Below, one piece after another: positions 10,866 through 21,578 of a stretch of DNA of 64,000 nt. The notes under the pieces are model-generated. The model was not told the origin of the DNA. It did not search any database and was given only the letters and a program-made list of their open reading frames with translations. Source of the DNA: Serripes groenlandicus (taxonomy: Eukaryota; Mollusca; Bivalvia; Cardiida; Cardiidae); the NCBI GenBank assembly GCA_031761405.1, contig JASEVX010000114.1, positions 62,001 to 126,000 on the forward strand. Reading direction: 5' to 3'. The position numbers and the translations under genes were made by a program. How positions within the stretch are numbered: the first letter of the stretch is position 1; each line of letters begins with the position of its first letter.

Positions 10866-11718
10866 TCTTGTTACACGTTTTCGGATTTAGGGATTTGCAA
10901 TATTTTATGAAACTCCTAATGGGCGATTTTCTTGTTACACTTCTAAAGCAAACAATCAACGTGGCAACTACATGTAAGACAAACTTTCATTTTAACTACA
11001 GTTCATTGTCAAGGCATTATACAGCAACGGTATACAAAACAGGCAATAACACATATCTGTTACAATAACTTTTATTATTACCTCTTTCTGTATTTAAGAT
11101 AATTTCTAAATCCTATTAAATGTATTTCAAGTTCTATTGAATTATAAATGAAACACTAGAAAATTATAAAAACAAGTTAAATCGTTGTAAAGAGATCCCC
11201 AATCAAAACGAATTTTTTAAAAAGAACACTTGGACCTCGTTAGTATATCATTTATTAAACAATACATATATGTGAAAAGGGGGCATCACCTAGGGTATTT
11301 TACTGGTTCATTCCGATTTTCACATGTATTGAGCTTACACAATTTGACTAAGAATTGAAGCAATGTGACCCTAATGTTCACAATGGGTTTGGTTAAAAAT
11401 TAACTAGGTTGATCACCCCATTTTCGAATTTAAGCTAGATGTGATTGGTATTAACGTTCTGGTGAATTTACGTAGAGATTGGCCACCTGTCTGTTCACAA
11501 TGTTGGTATATTTTCCCCGTAAAATAAGATCTAATAAACACGTATTTGAACCCATGTGATCCAGTTTCGAACTTGAACGGGATTTAATATCCATGAATGT
11601 CACATAGTTTATGATCGCACGTTACCCAATTTGGAACATGAGCGGGGTTTGACAGTCAAATTTCTGATGAACCCTTATCATTTATTGATGACCAACGATG
11701 CCTCTCGCGTGTTTACAG
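10866..11718. other. Unit 1 flank between minisatellite and SINE
   Basis: Starts with a segment homologous to 34870-35200 and 45655-45780 (landmarks ATGAAACTCCTAA and TTCTTGTTACACTTCTAA). No convincing gene; the 66-codon frame at 10868-11068 has no motif and is not kept in the other units. Confidence 0.5.
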
Positions 11719-11970
11719 ACCGCCTCGGTGGTGTACAGGTAGAGTGTTCGCCTCGGGTTCGGGAGGTCGTGGGTTCGATTTCATGACCGGGTCATACATA
11801 CTACTATAAAAATGGTAGTAATGACTGCCTTCCTTGGCTGCGGGGTTAGCATTACGACTGGGTCGCAAATGTCAGGATGTATGGATCGGTAGTACTGGTA
11901 TCTTGACTAGGAAACGCCGTGATATAATTGAAAAATTCTTGAAAGCAGCGTTAAACACCAAACAATCAAC
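11719..11970 (+). mobile_element. tRNA-derived SINE (tail family GTTAAACACCAAACAATCA)
   Basis: The tRNA-like head has an A-box-like GTGGTGTACAGGTAGAGTG and a B-box-like GGGTTCGATTT, followed by a body with TTAGCATTACGACTGGG and a tail ending AAACACCAAACAATCAACC. Flanks GTGTTTACAGA and GTGTTCACAAG form a probable target-site duplication. The same SINE is at the same place in unit 4 (46051-46312), so it inserted before those units separated. It is not a tRNA gene: the cloverleaf is imperfect and a SINE body is attached. Confidence 0.8.
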
Positions 11971-12175
11971 CATTCAAGTGTTCACAAGGTTTATCTCAAA
12001 TCTGACCTAATATTTGTTCCCACGTATCTCATTTTTCAAATTCCATTAACAGTGATGGACAAGAATATTCAGATGAACTTCTATGACGATCAGACCTAAA
12101 AGGTGACTTCTGGAGTGTTGAAGTTGAACACAGCAAATGAAGAAATATAACAATTACATTGCTATACAATATATC

Positions 12176-12181
12176 TTTATT
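12176..12181 (-). terminator. Candidate polyadenylation signal for the unit 1 zinc-finger gene
   Basis: AATAAA on the minus strand about 620 bp past the stop codon, inside a block conserved in unit 4 (46487-46492); in unit 3 the matching spot is altered. Position and conservation suggest a 3' end, but AATAAA is common in AT-rich DNA. Confidence 0.35.
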
Positions 12182-12798
12182 ACATCCTCTTATTGTAATA
12201 AATGATCTCTTCAGTTACAGTACATGTGTTACTAGAATGATCAAAGGGGAGAAAAAGTAAAACCACTTTAGAGAGTCAGAGGAATATGAAGGAAGGAGAA
12301 AACGAAACTCTTACTGATTGAAATATGTCTTATTTTGTTACTTTGTTTTTGGATTCTCAAACGAATACCATGTAACGGGTTGTTTTTGTTTAACCGCTTT
12401 TATGTCGAAGCATAGTCGTAAAAGTATCTTTCGCTAAATCTGCCGAGTTAACTTGTATTGGTATTCTAAATATTTGTCTATGTAACTTGCTACTTTGCTA
12501 CGAATACATATAACGTTCACAATTCAAACTCTTTCATAATTAAAACAAAATAAGCTTTCCTTAGCTTTTTATATACAACACAATTTAAGAAATGACTTGG
12601 AAACAGTACATATAGTTAGTCCAGGTGTATTATGACATATACGGATATCGTTTGTTCATCACGCACCTGTATTGCTATTAAAGGAGAGCATACATATGGA
12701 CAGTATATTATCCAAATGTTAGCATATTTAATCAGGGTGCAGTGCCCATTCATTGTAAACAAATTAGCAACACTTAACATCATGCTTGCTTAAATTGT

Positions 12799-13974
12799 TT
12801 AACGTAAGTGTAACTTAATATGGATACTAAGATATTCCTTAGCAATGCATTGATAACCACAATAATCACATTGAAAATGTTGTTCATCCGATTGTATTCT
12901 CTGTTGACTATTTAAACACTCTTTCAAGTTGTATGCAGACATATCACTAGAATTTTTACAAAGCTTCACAACAGTATGTTTACCACTAACATTTTTACAA
13001 GGCTTCACACCAGTATGTTTTTTATTATGTTTGGTTAAGTGTTGTCTCATGGAACATGCATATCCGCAAATAACACATTTATAAGGTTTCTCTCCAGAGT
13101 GTGTTCTGTTGTGTATGATTAAATGATGTTTCCGGTTACATTCATATTCACAAACATCACATTTATATGGTTTCTCTCCAGTATGTATTGTCTTATGGAT
13201 GCTCAAACTGTATTTCCGGTTACATGCATATTCACAAACATCACATTTATAAGGTTTCTCTCCAGTATGAGTAATCTTGTGTGATGTCAACTTACCTTTT
13301 GAATTAAATGCATATTCACAAACATCACATTTATATGGTTTCTCTCCAGTATGCGATGTCTTATGCCTGCTCAAAATATCTTTTCGGTTACATGCATATT
13401 CACAAACATCACATTTATAAGGTTTCTTTCCATAATGTTGCGTTTTATGCCTGCTCAAACTATCTTTCCGTTTACATTCATATTCACAAACATCACATTT
13501 ATATGGTTTCTCTCCAGTATGTGTTGTCTTATGCCTGCTCAAAATATATTTTTGGTTACATGCATATTCACAAACATCACATTTATATTGTCTCTTTCCA
13601 GTATGTATTGTGTTATGGCTGCTCAAACTACACTTCCGGTTACATGCATATTCACACACATCACATTTATAAGCTTTCTCCCCAGTATGAATAATCTTGT
13701 GTGATGTCAAATTACCTTTTGAATTAAATGCATATTCGCAAACATCACATTTATATGGTTTTTCTCTAGTATGTTTTGTCTTATGTCTACTCAAACTATC
13801 TTTCCGGTTACATGCAAATTCACAAACATCACATTTATAAGTTTTCTCTCGAGTATGAATTATCTTGTGTATTGTTAAATTACCTTTTGAATGACTGGCA
13901 TATGCACAAACATAACATTTATATGGTTTCTTTGCAGTATATTGTGTCTTGTGTCTGACTGAATTATCATCCAT
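12799..13974 (-). CDS. C2H2 zinc-finger protein, 12 fingers (unit 1)
   Basis: A 391-residue single-exon ORF. After a 17-residue leader (MDDNSVRHKTQYTAKKP) come eleven C-x2-C-x12-H-x3-H fingers spaced every 28 residues (about 18-320), mostly of the type YKCDVCEYACNRK, joined by TGEKPY-like linkers (several degenerate: TREKT, TGKRQ, YGKKP). A ~45-residue linker containing decayed finger remnants follows, then a lone terminal finger (FQCDYCGYQC..., about 367-389) and HLR-stop. Presumed nuclear DNA binding; the target is unknown. Predicted contact residues (-1,2,3,6) differ among fingers, for example RDSR, SGNS, QYIR and RHHI. No KRAB, BTB, SCAN or other effector domain is seen. An in-frame TAA lies seven codons before the ATG, which fixes the start; a splice acceptor-like site upstream implies a 5'UTR intron. 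Paralogues: 37151-38263 and 47155-48582. Confidence 0.9.
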   Translation of the reverse strand: MDDNSVRHKTQYTAKKPYKCYVCAYASHSKGNLTIHKIIHTREKTYKCDVCEFACNRKDSLSRHKTKHTREKPYKCDVCEYAFNSKGNLTSHKIIHTGEKAYKCDVCEYACNRKCSLSSHNTIHTGKRQYKCDVCEYACNQKYILSRHKTTHTGEKPYKCDVCEYECKRKDSLSRHKTQHYGKKPYKCDVCEYACNRKDILSRHKTSHTGEKPYKCDVCEYAFNSKGKLTSHKITHTGEKPYKCDVCEYACNRKYSLSIHKTIHTGEKPYKCDVCEYECNRKHHLIIHNRTHSGEKPYKCVICGYACSMRQHLTKHNKKHTGVKPCKNVSGKHTVVKLCKNSSDMSAYNLKECLNSQQRIQSDEQHFQCDYCGYQCIAKEYLSIHIKLHLR

Positions 13975-14248
13975 TGTACAGTGATTATCTTCTTAGTTGA
14001 TGTGAACACGTTTACTGTGGTTGTCACCAGTAAGTTTGTTTTTGCGTTACACTAATTAATGCGTGTTGTTTTGTCATCGTGCCTAGTAATGACATTCATA
14101 TCTTTTGGAGAATAACAGTGAGTCTTCGATACTTCTCACATGTAACATTTAGTACAGCCAAAAATCTATTTTTATTATCTTGATCTGTCTATCTATACTG
14201 GCGGACACTATTTGACGCGTGGACAGCTTGAGTCTTTGAGTAGATATA

Positions 14249-14270
14249 CTGAAAACACAAAACAAGAAAT
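14249..14270 (-). promoter_or_regulatory. Conserved splice acceptor-like site upstream of zinc-finger gene 1
   Basis: On the minus strand a T-rich tract (TTTCTTGTTTTGTGTTTTCAG) ends in CAG about 275 bp before the ATG. The same motif is present at the corresponding place in units 2 (22019), 3 (38614, as TTTTTTTTTCTTTTCAG) and 4 (49506). Conservation of tract and AG across diverged units suggests a 3' splice site, making the last exon 5'UTR plus the whole coding region. The upstream exon and donor were not identified. Confidence 0.55.
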
Positions 14271-14706
14271 TGGCAAATCATACTGACACAACTCTAGTTA
14301 CAAATTCTTCCTTTTATAAGTGTTTTAGAAACTGATGTTTCAGTGGGGTTAATGACTGTATTTTCCTATATGAGCAATTTCTACCAATCCCAAAATGTTA
14401 TCATTCTCTTATAACAGTTGCTTATTCAGTCTTATTTGTATACAATTTATATCCTAATCTTTCAAAGTGAAAGTTCAAAATATATCCATGCTATTTTTTC
14501 AACATTTTGTTAAATATTTAATGCTAGAGGTGTCACTAAACAGAGTCTGATAGAGTCTGGAGAGAAAATATATAATTGTTATGCTTGTTTCTCGCAAAGA
14601 ATATTATCAAAATGTGTAAATAAAAGCATAATTTCAGCATATAAATAAAAGGTTTAATATATTTGCTTATGCTTTACCATGAATATAGCAACGAGGTTTC
14701 CACTTA
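14271..14706. other. Upstream region of zinc-finger gene 1
   Basis: Homologous to 22041-22455 (unit 2) and 49527-49780 (unit 4), with the landmark AACTGATGTTTCAG. On the minus strand it would be intron or promoter of the zinc-finger gene. No coding motif. Confidence 0.45.
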
Positions 14707-15591
14707 CACATAGAAATTTGTCATTGGCCACCTAGTTTTTATCATATTTTAGGAAAAATATTCGGAGAAAAATACAAATAACCAAATATAAGTTTAACAC
14801 AATTTGTTCCTAATATGTAAAAGAAAACTTCATTGAAATTTGATAACGGGAACTAACTTAACAGAGATGGTTAACATGGACACCCTTAAAACAAATCTGC
14901 AAGATCAAATTACGTCGTTTTTGATTTCGTTTCAATACTTTGTATGTTCACCTCTTGCGGCAATTACAGCAAGGCACCTTGTCCTCATTGATATAATGTA
15001 TCTGTGAAGATACTGTTGTGGAATGGCCTCCCACATCTGATGAATTACACGCGTGAGCTCCCTAAGATTTGATTGCAGCGGCTGGGCACGCACCTTGCAG
15101 TTCAAGAAGTCCCACACGTGCTGGATCGGATTTAAATCCAAACTTTTTTGCAGGCCATTGGAGTGTTCGCACGTTGTTTGCTGCAAGCATTACTTGTGTG
15201 CTTCTAGCCGTGTGACATGGTGCGTTTTATAACGACGCATAACATACCTGTCTGATGGGATGCCGGCACGAATCATTCCAACGGCTTGAGCGCGTTCTGC
15301 AATGCTCATTCTCGCCATATTTAATGTTTTTCATAAAAGACAATCCACGAAGAATACATTCCTACCAAATAGTACAACTACCATGCCGTGCACGAGCAAA
15401 GCGAGCACATAGGCTATTTTCGCACGTACCGTTCCGCATGGATGACTTTGAACATGAATACGTGTTTTCTTTTTGTAAATCGATAGATTGGTGTGTACAA
15501 TACACACATAACCAAACTTTAGATTTATTGATTAAATATGTCGCATACTATCATATTTTATATGTTGGCCAATTAGAAAATCGTCTAAGTG
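14707..15591 (-). mobile_element. Internally deleted Tc1/mariner-like element
   Basis: The 885-bp element has imperfect ~30-bp terminal inverted repeats (left CACATAGAAATTTGTCATTG; right, reverse-complemented, CACTTAGACGATTTTCTAAT; both continuing into TTGGCCA) and TA dinucleotides outside both ends (14705-14706 and 15592-15593). It carries the start and end of a Tc1-type transposase on the minus strand with the middle missing. Unit 2 lacks the element at the corresponding place (about 22450), where a short CACGTA insertion resembles an excision footprint. Confidence 0.8.
14932..15321 (-). pseudogene. Tc1-like transposase, N- and C-terminal remnants only
   Basis: The N-terminal part (about 15321 down to 15253) reads MARMSIAERAQAVGMIRAG, typical of the first helix-turn-helix of Tc1 transposases. 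After about 20 residues and a stop, the frame at 14932-15186 holds the C-terminal end, with DLNPIQHVWDFL and then MRTRCLAVIAARG, as in the last third of the DDE catalytic domain. The central region with the first catalytic aspartates (roughly 200 residues in full-length relatives) is absent, so no active enzyme can be made. The element would be mobile only with transposase supplied in trans. Confidence 0.85.
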
Positions 15592-16960
15592 TAGACTGTT
15601 AGAGTCTAGTTATTACTGGGCAATACATATCATGTATAATTTGAGTTATAAGTCAAAAACATAATTATTGTATTTCTATTTGTCATATTAATAAAATTAT
15701 ATTATCCTAGCTCGATTAAAGGTAAATTCTCTGTATGACCATAGTTCGGTTATCTGTTACGTAGGCGTATGTACTTCACCCTAATATAGATTATGTTATA
15801 TGAAGGTTGGTCTACACCTCTTTCAGAACATTTTCAAAGTTTTTCCTGGGTAAGTTACTTTTATAACAGGTCAATCTATCCTGACACCAGTGAGTAATCA
15901 GTCGTAATTATATCCCCACACTCTTTAGTGACAAGGACGAAAAAAGACATTTGTTTCATTTTTCAAAGTCTTTGACCTTGACGAGGATTGAATCCATTAT
16001 ATAATAGGTAAGTTTGTACACACAGTGGTTCGCATGATTTCTTGGTACATTACATGGTTTTTACAATTTATTACAATGAAACAATGTCATTGAACCTGAA
16101 TGCAAACTGTCAGTGACTAAATAAATACTATACAAGATTGTTTTCAAAGTGTACATGTATTCATCAAATTATTGTTAGTTTTAAGTTCGCATTTAGTCAG
16201 TCACAATTTCTTAACGCAAACACTCTTAGTTCTTAGTGACGATGTTTGACAATCCCATGTTAAATGTAAAAGTTACTACATATTACCATCTCTACATTCT
16301 CGCAGTTCTTCTAACTCAATACAATGTAACAGGTTATAACATGGTTGTGAGTGTTCCATATTTTTGCATCCACAGTAGTCAAGGTTTCTGCACTCAGAAT
16401 GCGAATTTATATTTTGACTGCTCGAATTCAATATGTAACGGTGATATATTCAGACTACATCTATATTTCAGAGGCGTCTACTACAGATAATTAAGTGTGT
16501 TTTAATCATACTAAAAACTCGTAGATTTACTTGTTTTTCAGACTAATTTTAATTTTGTCATTTTAAGCCCTGCATTGCTCGATTGTTGGTTAAGCCAATG
16601 AAGCTAGCGTGGGAGTGCTGGAACAGTGGTAGTTACGAATCAGATCATTGCCTTTTAAGAAAACACGCATAAAAGAATTTTAAAATCTATTGTTCCTTTT
16701 TATAATCTATGTGTTGTTTTTTGGAAATCATGCAGTGACAAAATTCACCCTGCGCAATTTTTAATACCCAGGTACCTTTTATCCAAAAGTATTGTCGGCA
16801 ATTCAAAGAAAAGTATCAGATAAATCTACACAATAACTATTGGTAAAATAGGTATGAATTTGTTTATCTGCTAACTATATTCTTTTGAAAAGCATATATT
16901 ATATTTGTCTCTACTTAATTGTGTTTGACCTGAAGGAGGCAACTATATGTTATCAATAAA
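15592..16960. other. Unit 1 right part with SINE relic, no gene seen
   Basis: Homologous to 22455-22560 and 23520-23950 of unit 2; unit 1 lacks the intervening ~1 kb. Around 15838-15915 a minus-strand SINE body relic (CCTGGGTAAGTTACTT, CCTGACACCAGTGAGTAA) of the 11719-11970 family is visible, with its counterpart at 23660-23750. The 84-codon plus frame at 16236-16490 has no recognised motif and no paralogue. Confidence 0.5.
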
Positions 16961-17068
16961 AGTTATTTTCATTTAGTTTCTTGTTTTATTACTTGTTTCT
17001 GTATACGCCACATACGTGATTGACAGCTGCAAATATTTTTACAGTTTAAAAATAATTAGACTAATTAT

Positions 17069-17228
17069 TAGCTCGACTTTTGAAAAAAAAACGAGAGCTA
17101 TTGTCATGACCCTTGCGTGGTCGTCGTCGGCGGCGGCGGCGGCGTGGTCGTCCGGTTAAGGTTTTTTGTTTAGCTAATTTTTTGTTCTCCCTATCAGTCG
17201 AGCGTCTGTGCCGTACGCGGTGCTCTTG
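17069..17228 (+). mobile_element. Minimal 160-bp Helentron-like element without core repeats
   Basis: The 5' end TTAGCTCGACTTTTG...CGAGAGCTATTGTC and a GGCGGCGGC-rich stretch are followed by the terminal hairpin GTGCCG-TACG-CGGTGC (two G-T pairs) and TCTTG. Unit 3 (about 26700-26715) and unit 1 (about 4910-4950) have no insertion here. It has the same head and tail signatures as the long pearl-like elements but no tandem core, so it may represent the minimal mobile unit. Confidence 0.7.
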
Positions 17229-18805
17229 TTTACAATATATTATCACATGATTAAAAAAACACTCACTTGATTCGGAACTCCCTGAATTACCCAAGTTAAA
17301 ATAAAATCAGTCAAAAAACAGAAAAGTTCGATCACGTGTTCACAAATATGAGATGAAAAATTAGGATATTGTGCCATAAAACCTCGAAAGTCTTTAAAAT
17401 TCCTTTCTTTGTTTATTACAGCTACCACCATTGTTTCGTTAGTGACCCGGAACTTACACGCTAACCGTAGTTTAGAAAACATAGACAGAATACTTACCTA
17501 AGAGGGCAAGAGAAGAAAAAAGATTTGTGTTATAGAAATTGCGGCTTTGTAGGTAAGGGAAAAACTCCTTCACAAGTTTCAATTCCAAAATCAATGTGAT
17601 TTGTACATAAAACTGATGAACATTTTAAAAACAAAACAAAAAACTACAGATTAATTAAAGTGTAATTTTAAAAAGAATTTTGTAATAATTCAAATATGGT
17701 AGAGAGAATGACGATAATTAAATTTAGCCAAAATAGTTTTACAAAAATAGAATATTTTTACAAGTACAGTTCGATCTCTAGAGTTCATCAACGTTTCAAT
17801 TATGTACACAATTGGATGTTAAGCATAGAATGGGTTAAAATAATTTTGATTTCAAGATAATTTAGCAGAAATAATAGATATCCAGGTCAGTTACGAAGTA
17901 CTTCCTCACTGACATGTTCTGTTCTATGTGCTTGTGTATATGGTTAGTATATATGTGTATGCGCATGCTTATACTTTGCTTTCCGTGTCAGGGGGATGTC
18001 CGTGTCAGTTACGAAGGACATTCTCACTGACATGCTATGGTCTGTATGCGCATGTAAATACAGATGCCGTCCTGTTCTGTTCTATGTATATCAAATTCGC
18101 TAATGATAGCAATTCAAAAATTGTCAATTGAATTATTAATTGTACTGTACTTAAGTTTATGATGATTTACAAAAGTTATCCTTTATATGAGTTCATATTA
18201 TAAAGAGTATCGCTCACTACATGGCATAATTTTGTGTAAGATAGACAGCTCTATAGTGTACGTGTAATACAAATATGTTCTGTACTGTTCTATTATTATT
18301 GAAGATTTTATTTAACCGATAAACATATTTATAATTTGCTAACTTTTCCTTTCCTATGTACAGTCAATGGGAATGAAGGAAGAAGATTCGAGTACGTGAC
18401 TTGCTATTCATGACATTTATAAACAGTGTGCCGCTCTTTAAACGACTTCAGGAAGAATGTGTTATGTATTCGTCACAGTCACTGGAGACTGTTCCTTCAG
18501 AACCATTCACACTATCTGACATTTGTATATTCTACTTTACCCCTTTTCAAATAGAAAAAATATGCAGCAGACGAATTTAGAAAATGTCTTGACCAAAATA
18601 TGGAAAATATGCCTACATTTATCTCATTATGAGTATTTCTTTTCTTTTTGCAACACTAGTTTTTAAAAGTATTATGCTCAATATTAACTTACATACATCT
18701 GTTTAGGAAAATTGTATTACAGTAGATGTAGCAAAGTATGTATAGGCTGTTTATCCAAACAAATAAAATAATTATCTGCTACATTTCCCTCAAATGATTT
18801 CAGAA

Positions 18806-19030
18806 TCCGCTGTGGTCGAGTGGTTAGCGTCGGGGATTTCGAAACCGGGTGTCCCGGGTTCGATCCCCAGTCGCGGCACTACGGTCATGGTGGAGTGACC
18901 TTGGGCAAGGCACATTTTCTAGCCTAGTACTGGTTTGTTTACCCAGGGATCATAAATAATTAAATTTAATTGCGCGCTAAATGACCTTAGCTGTCGATGC
19001 GCCATAAAACAATATACATTCATTCATTCA
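18806..19030 (+). mobile_element. tRNA-derived SINE with 13-bp target-site duplication
   Basis: The tRNA-like head has A box TGGTCGAGTGG and B box GGGTTCGATCC with a partly pairable acceptor stem (CCGC...GCGG). The body contains ACCTTGGGCAAGGCAC and GTACTGGTTTGTTTACCCAG, and the tail is GCGCCATAAAACAATATACA followed by ATTC repeats. TCAAATGATTTCA occurs immediately on both sides, a clear 13-bp target-site duplication that indicates a recent insertion. A minus-strand copy of the same family lies at 27428-27652. Confidence 0.85.
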
Positions 19031-19705
19031 AATGATTTCAAAATGTATCCGCTGCATTAACGTCAAATCCAATATCGACACTTAATAGTTTATTCATTAA
19101 AACAATTCAACCCTGCTAAGCCAAAGTTTTGTCTTGGTTTGTTTGATTTGTGTTTATAAATTTTATAAATACTCATAATATAACACGTTATGAAAAGTGA
19201 CGCTTAGTGTCTACAATTTCATATTTTTAAAAGAATTCACACTATACATTATCACAGTATTATATTATAAGAATTTAATAAATTGTTGACATTTCACAGG
19301 TTATGCGGATGGATGTGTGTGAATTTGCCTGAAACAAAGCCAATCGAAAATAGTGCAATGCGAATGACGCCAGTCAATTTTAGCATTCATCAATTTCAAC
19401 ACGATGCTGATCTTGGTTGCACCCCAACGTTGTATATTCAAAGGCAACCTTCGATCGAAAAAATGATTAAAAAGCCACCGTTTGTAATGCAACCTACAAC
19501 ATTTGGTTCTTAGTTCGAAAAGTATATGTTCTGCCCTGTTGTGTTCATTTAAAGCAGTAAGTGAAGTAGTAATGAAGCTCTGAGAAATTTTTCGCTTAAG
19601 GTGGAAGCTATTCTTTGGTCTGATAATGTACTACTGTGTGTCACTCAAGTGTCGTACGCGGTCGTTGATACGGTTTACTTTACGTGATGAATCGAAAAGC
19701 TTCAT

Positions 19706-20254
19706 GTGGGAAAGGAATAATTCATCATAATATTTTCTTCATCTTTAATTTGAATAGCATCATACACAACATCCTAACGGAGATAGTGAAGGGGATCATC
19801 CCACTGCAACAAACAGTAGTCTTTTTCCGAGAGTAGGCGATTTGTGATGCATGTGCAGCTAATGCAAATTTAATTTGTACATGTCTACCTTGAAAGCAAA
19901 TTTCGACAGTGTAATCCTACAGTAAAGTTGTAGTTCTGCTATTCAGAGCTCTGTACAAAGTAGAAGATCTGAAAGTTGCATCTTCAAAGAGCCTGCCATT
20001 AAACAAGAGGGCCTTATAGCAATTTATAATATATGTATCGTTCAATGTTAGGTGGTAGTATTTCTAGAAATCAATATTTATATGCGAGGTACTATTTTTT
20101 GTGGATTTTGAGAGTCAATCTATCTACTGCAGTACTTAACAAGAATTACGATTAATTAAATGTCTCGCTGTCCCCCTGTTTCACTATCAATAAAAGTGTA
20201 AAAGACAAAAAGTAAAATAACAAAACTTTAACGTTGAGCTAAACACAATTGTAA
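19706..20254. other. Unassigned interval in unit 2
   Basis: Sequence not shared with the other units, occupying the place where unit 2 lost its minisatellite. An isolated AACAAGAGGGCCTTATAGC near 20004 resembles the hairpin end of a minus-strand pearl-like element but lacks a pairing arm. No gene seen. Confidence 0.4.
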
Positions 20255-21217
20255 CAAGAGCTGTCGGGGGACAGTGCGCTCGACTATTCCACTATTTAAT
20301 TTACTGAGATGCAAAACATTAACCACAATTTCTTACAGGGTGATAATTTGCATTATATGCAGGATAGAGTAATTTAACTTGATTATTTTCATAGGTGTGA
20401 TGGTTGGGAAGGGTTGTATAATGTTTCAATGGAATGCATCAAGTAGTTACTAATATATGGATTCTTAATGAATTTGCTCGCAAACCTTTAACTATAATTT
20501 CAAAGTAAAACAAGGGCTACAATTTGCACCATATGCAGGATAGAGCTATCTTAATTGGTTGTGTATATAGTTGTGAAATTGTGAAAGGTTGCATAAAGTT
20601 TCAATACAATGCTTCAAGTTGTTACTGAGATTACACTCTAAATGTTGTTGCGAAACTATAACCAGAATGTCTAAGTCCAAAAAGGGCCATAACTTGCATA
20701 ACATGCCGGATAGAGTTATCGTACTTGATTGTTTACATAGGTGTGACGGTTGGGAAGGGTTGTATAAAGTGTCAAAGCAATGCATCAAGTAAATACTAGG
20801 ATATCGACTCTTAATGTATTTGCATGCAAAACCTTAACCAAATGTTTAGTTGAAAATGGCCATAAATTGCAAAATATACTAGATAGAGTTATCATACTTA
20901 ATTGTTTACATAGGTGTGAGTGTGATGGTAGGGAAGAGTTGTATAAAGTTGCAATGCAATGCATCAAGTTGTTACTAAGCGATGGTCTCTTAATCTAGTT
21001 GCACGCAAAACTTTAACTAGAATTTCTAAAAAGGGACCATAGCTTGCATAAAATGCAGGATAGAGTTATCTAACTTGATAATCTACACAGGTGTGACAGT
21101 TGGGGAGCGTTGTATAAAGTGTAACTGCAATGCATCAAGAAAATACTGAGATATGGACGCAAAACTTTAACCAGAATTTCTAAGTAAAAAAGGGCCATAA
21201 CTTTAATAAAATGCAGG
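20255..21217 (-). mobile_element. Pearl/Helentron-like element, truncated at its head
   Basis: At its left edge ACAAGAGCTGTCGGGGGACAG is the complement of a GCTGTC hairpin plus CTCTTG tail, almost the same tail as the 6296-8172 element. Six ~170-bp core units follow (near 20345, 20520, 20690, 20865, 21035 and 21195), each with ATGCAGGATAGAGTTATC. The core differs from that of 6296-8172 although the tails are close. The head is missing: the sequence runs straight into a zinc-finger pseudogene at about 21218. Confidence 0.7.
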
Positions 21218-21221
21218 ATTA

Positions 21222-21578
21222 TATTTTGAATTACTGGTATATTCATAAACATCACATTTATATGGGTTTTTTCCAGTATGTTTTGTCTTAAAATATAATT
21301 TGATCAGACATAAGACAATACATACCGGTATGGGAGGGAAAGCATATAAATGTGATGTGATGTTTGTGAATATGACAGTAATTCAAAAAATAATTTGAGC
21401 AGACATAAGACAATCCATACTGGAGAGAAACCATATATATGTGATGTTTGTGAATATGCCAGTAATTCAAAATAGTATTTGAGCAGACATAAGACAAGAC
21501 TGGCATATTCACAAACACCATTTTTATATGGTTTCTTTGCAGTATATTGTGTCTTGTGCTGATTGAATGATCATCCAT
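21222..21578 (-). pseudogene. Rearranged C2H2 zinc-finger pseudogene (unit 2)
   Basis: The start ATG and leader MDDHS are present on the minus strand at 21578, but one base is missing in the following CAGACACAAG stretch, shifting the frame. Finger DNA continues on the minus strand to about 21501. From 21500 back to about 21293 finger sequence lies on the plus strand (HTGEKPYICDVCEYASNSK followed by a stop). From about 21292 to 21222 it is on the minus strand again. So a finger block has been inverted inside the gene and the rest deleted, with the truncated pearl-like element abutting the break. No functional protein can be made. The upstream region with its splice acceptor-like motif is retained. 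Confidence 0.85.

Larger units (their letters stand above)
4864..16960. repeat. Segmental duplication unit 1
   Basis: The unit starts with TTATTACTAGTTTCTGTATAA, shared with units 2 (16980) and 3 (26640). The order is: head (4864-6290, containing two ~115-bp subrepeats around CAGTTACGAAGGACAT); middle block (8173-9480); minisatellite (9500-10865); 3' flank; zinc-finger gene 12799-13974; upstream region. Relative to units 3-5 this copy lacks about 1.1 kb of the middle block near 8910. It carries a SINE, a pearl-like element and a Tc1-like element as later insertions. Confidence 0.8.

Noticed and set aside
18806..18880. Possible tRNA genes at the heads of SINEs (also 11719-11790, 46051-46120 and the complement at 27580-27652)
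   Set aside because: Each tRNA-like part is joined to a conserved SINE body and tail, pairs imperfectly, and in places is truncated or flanked by target-site duplications.
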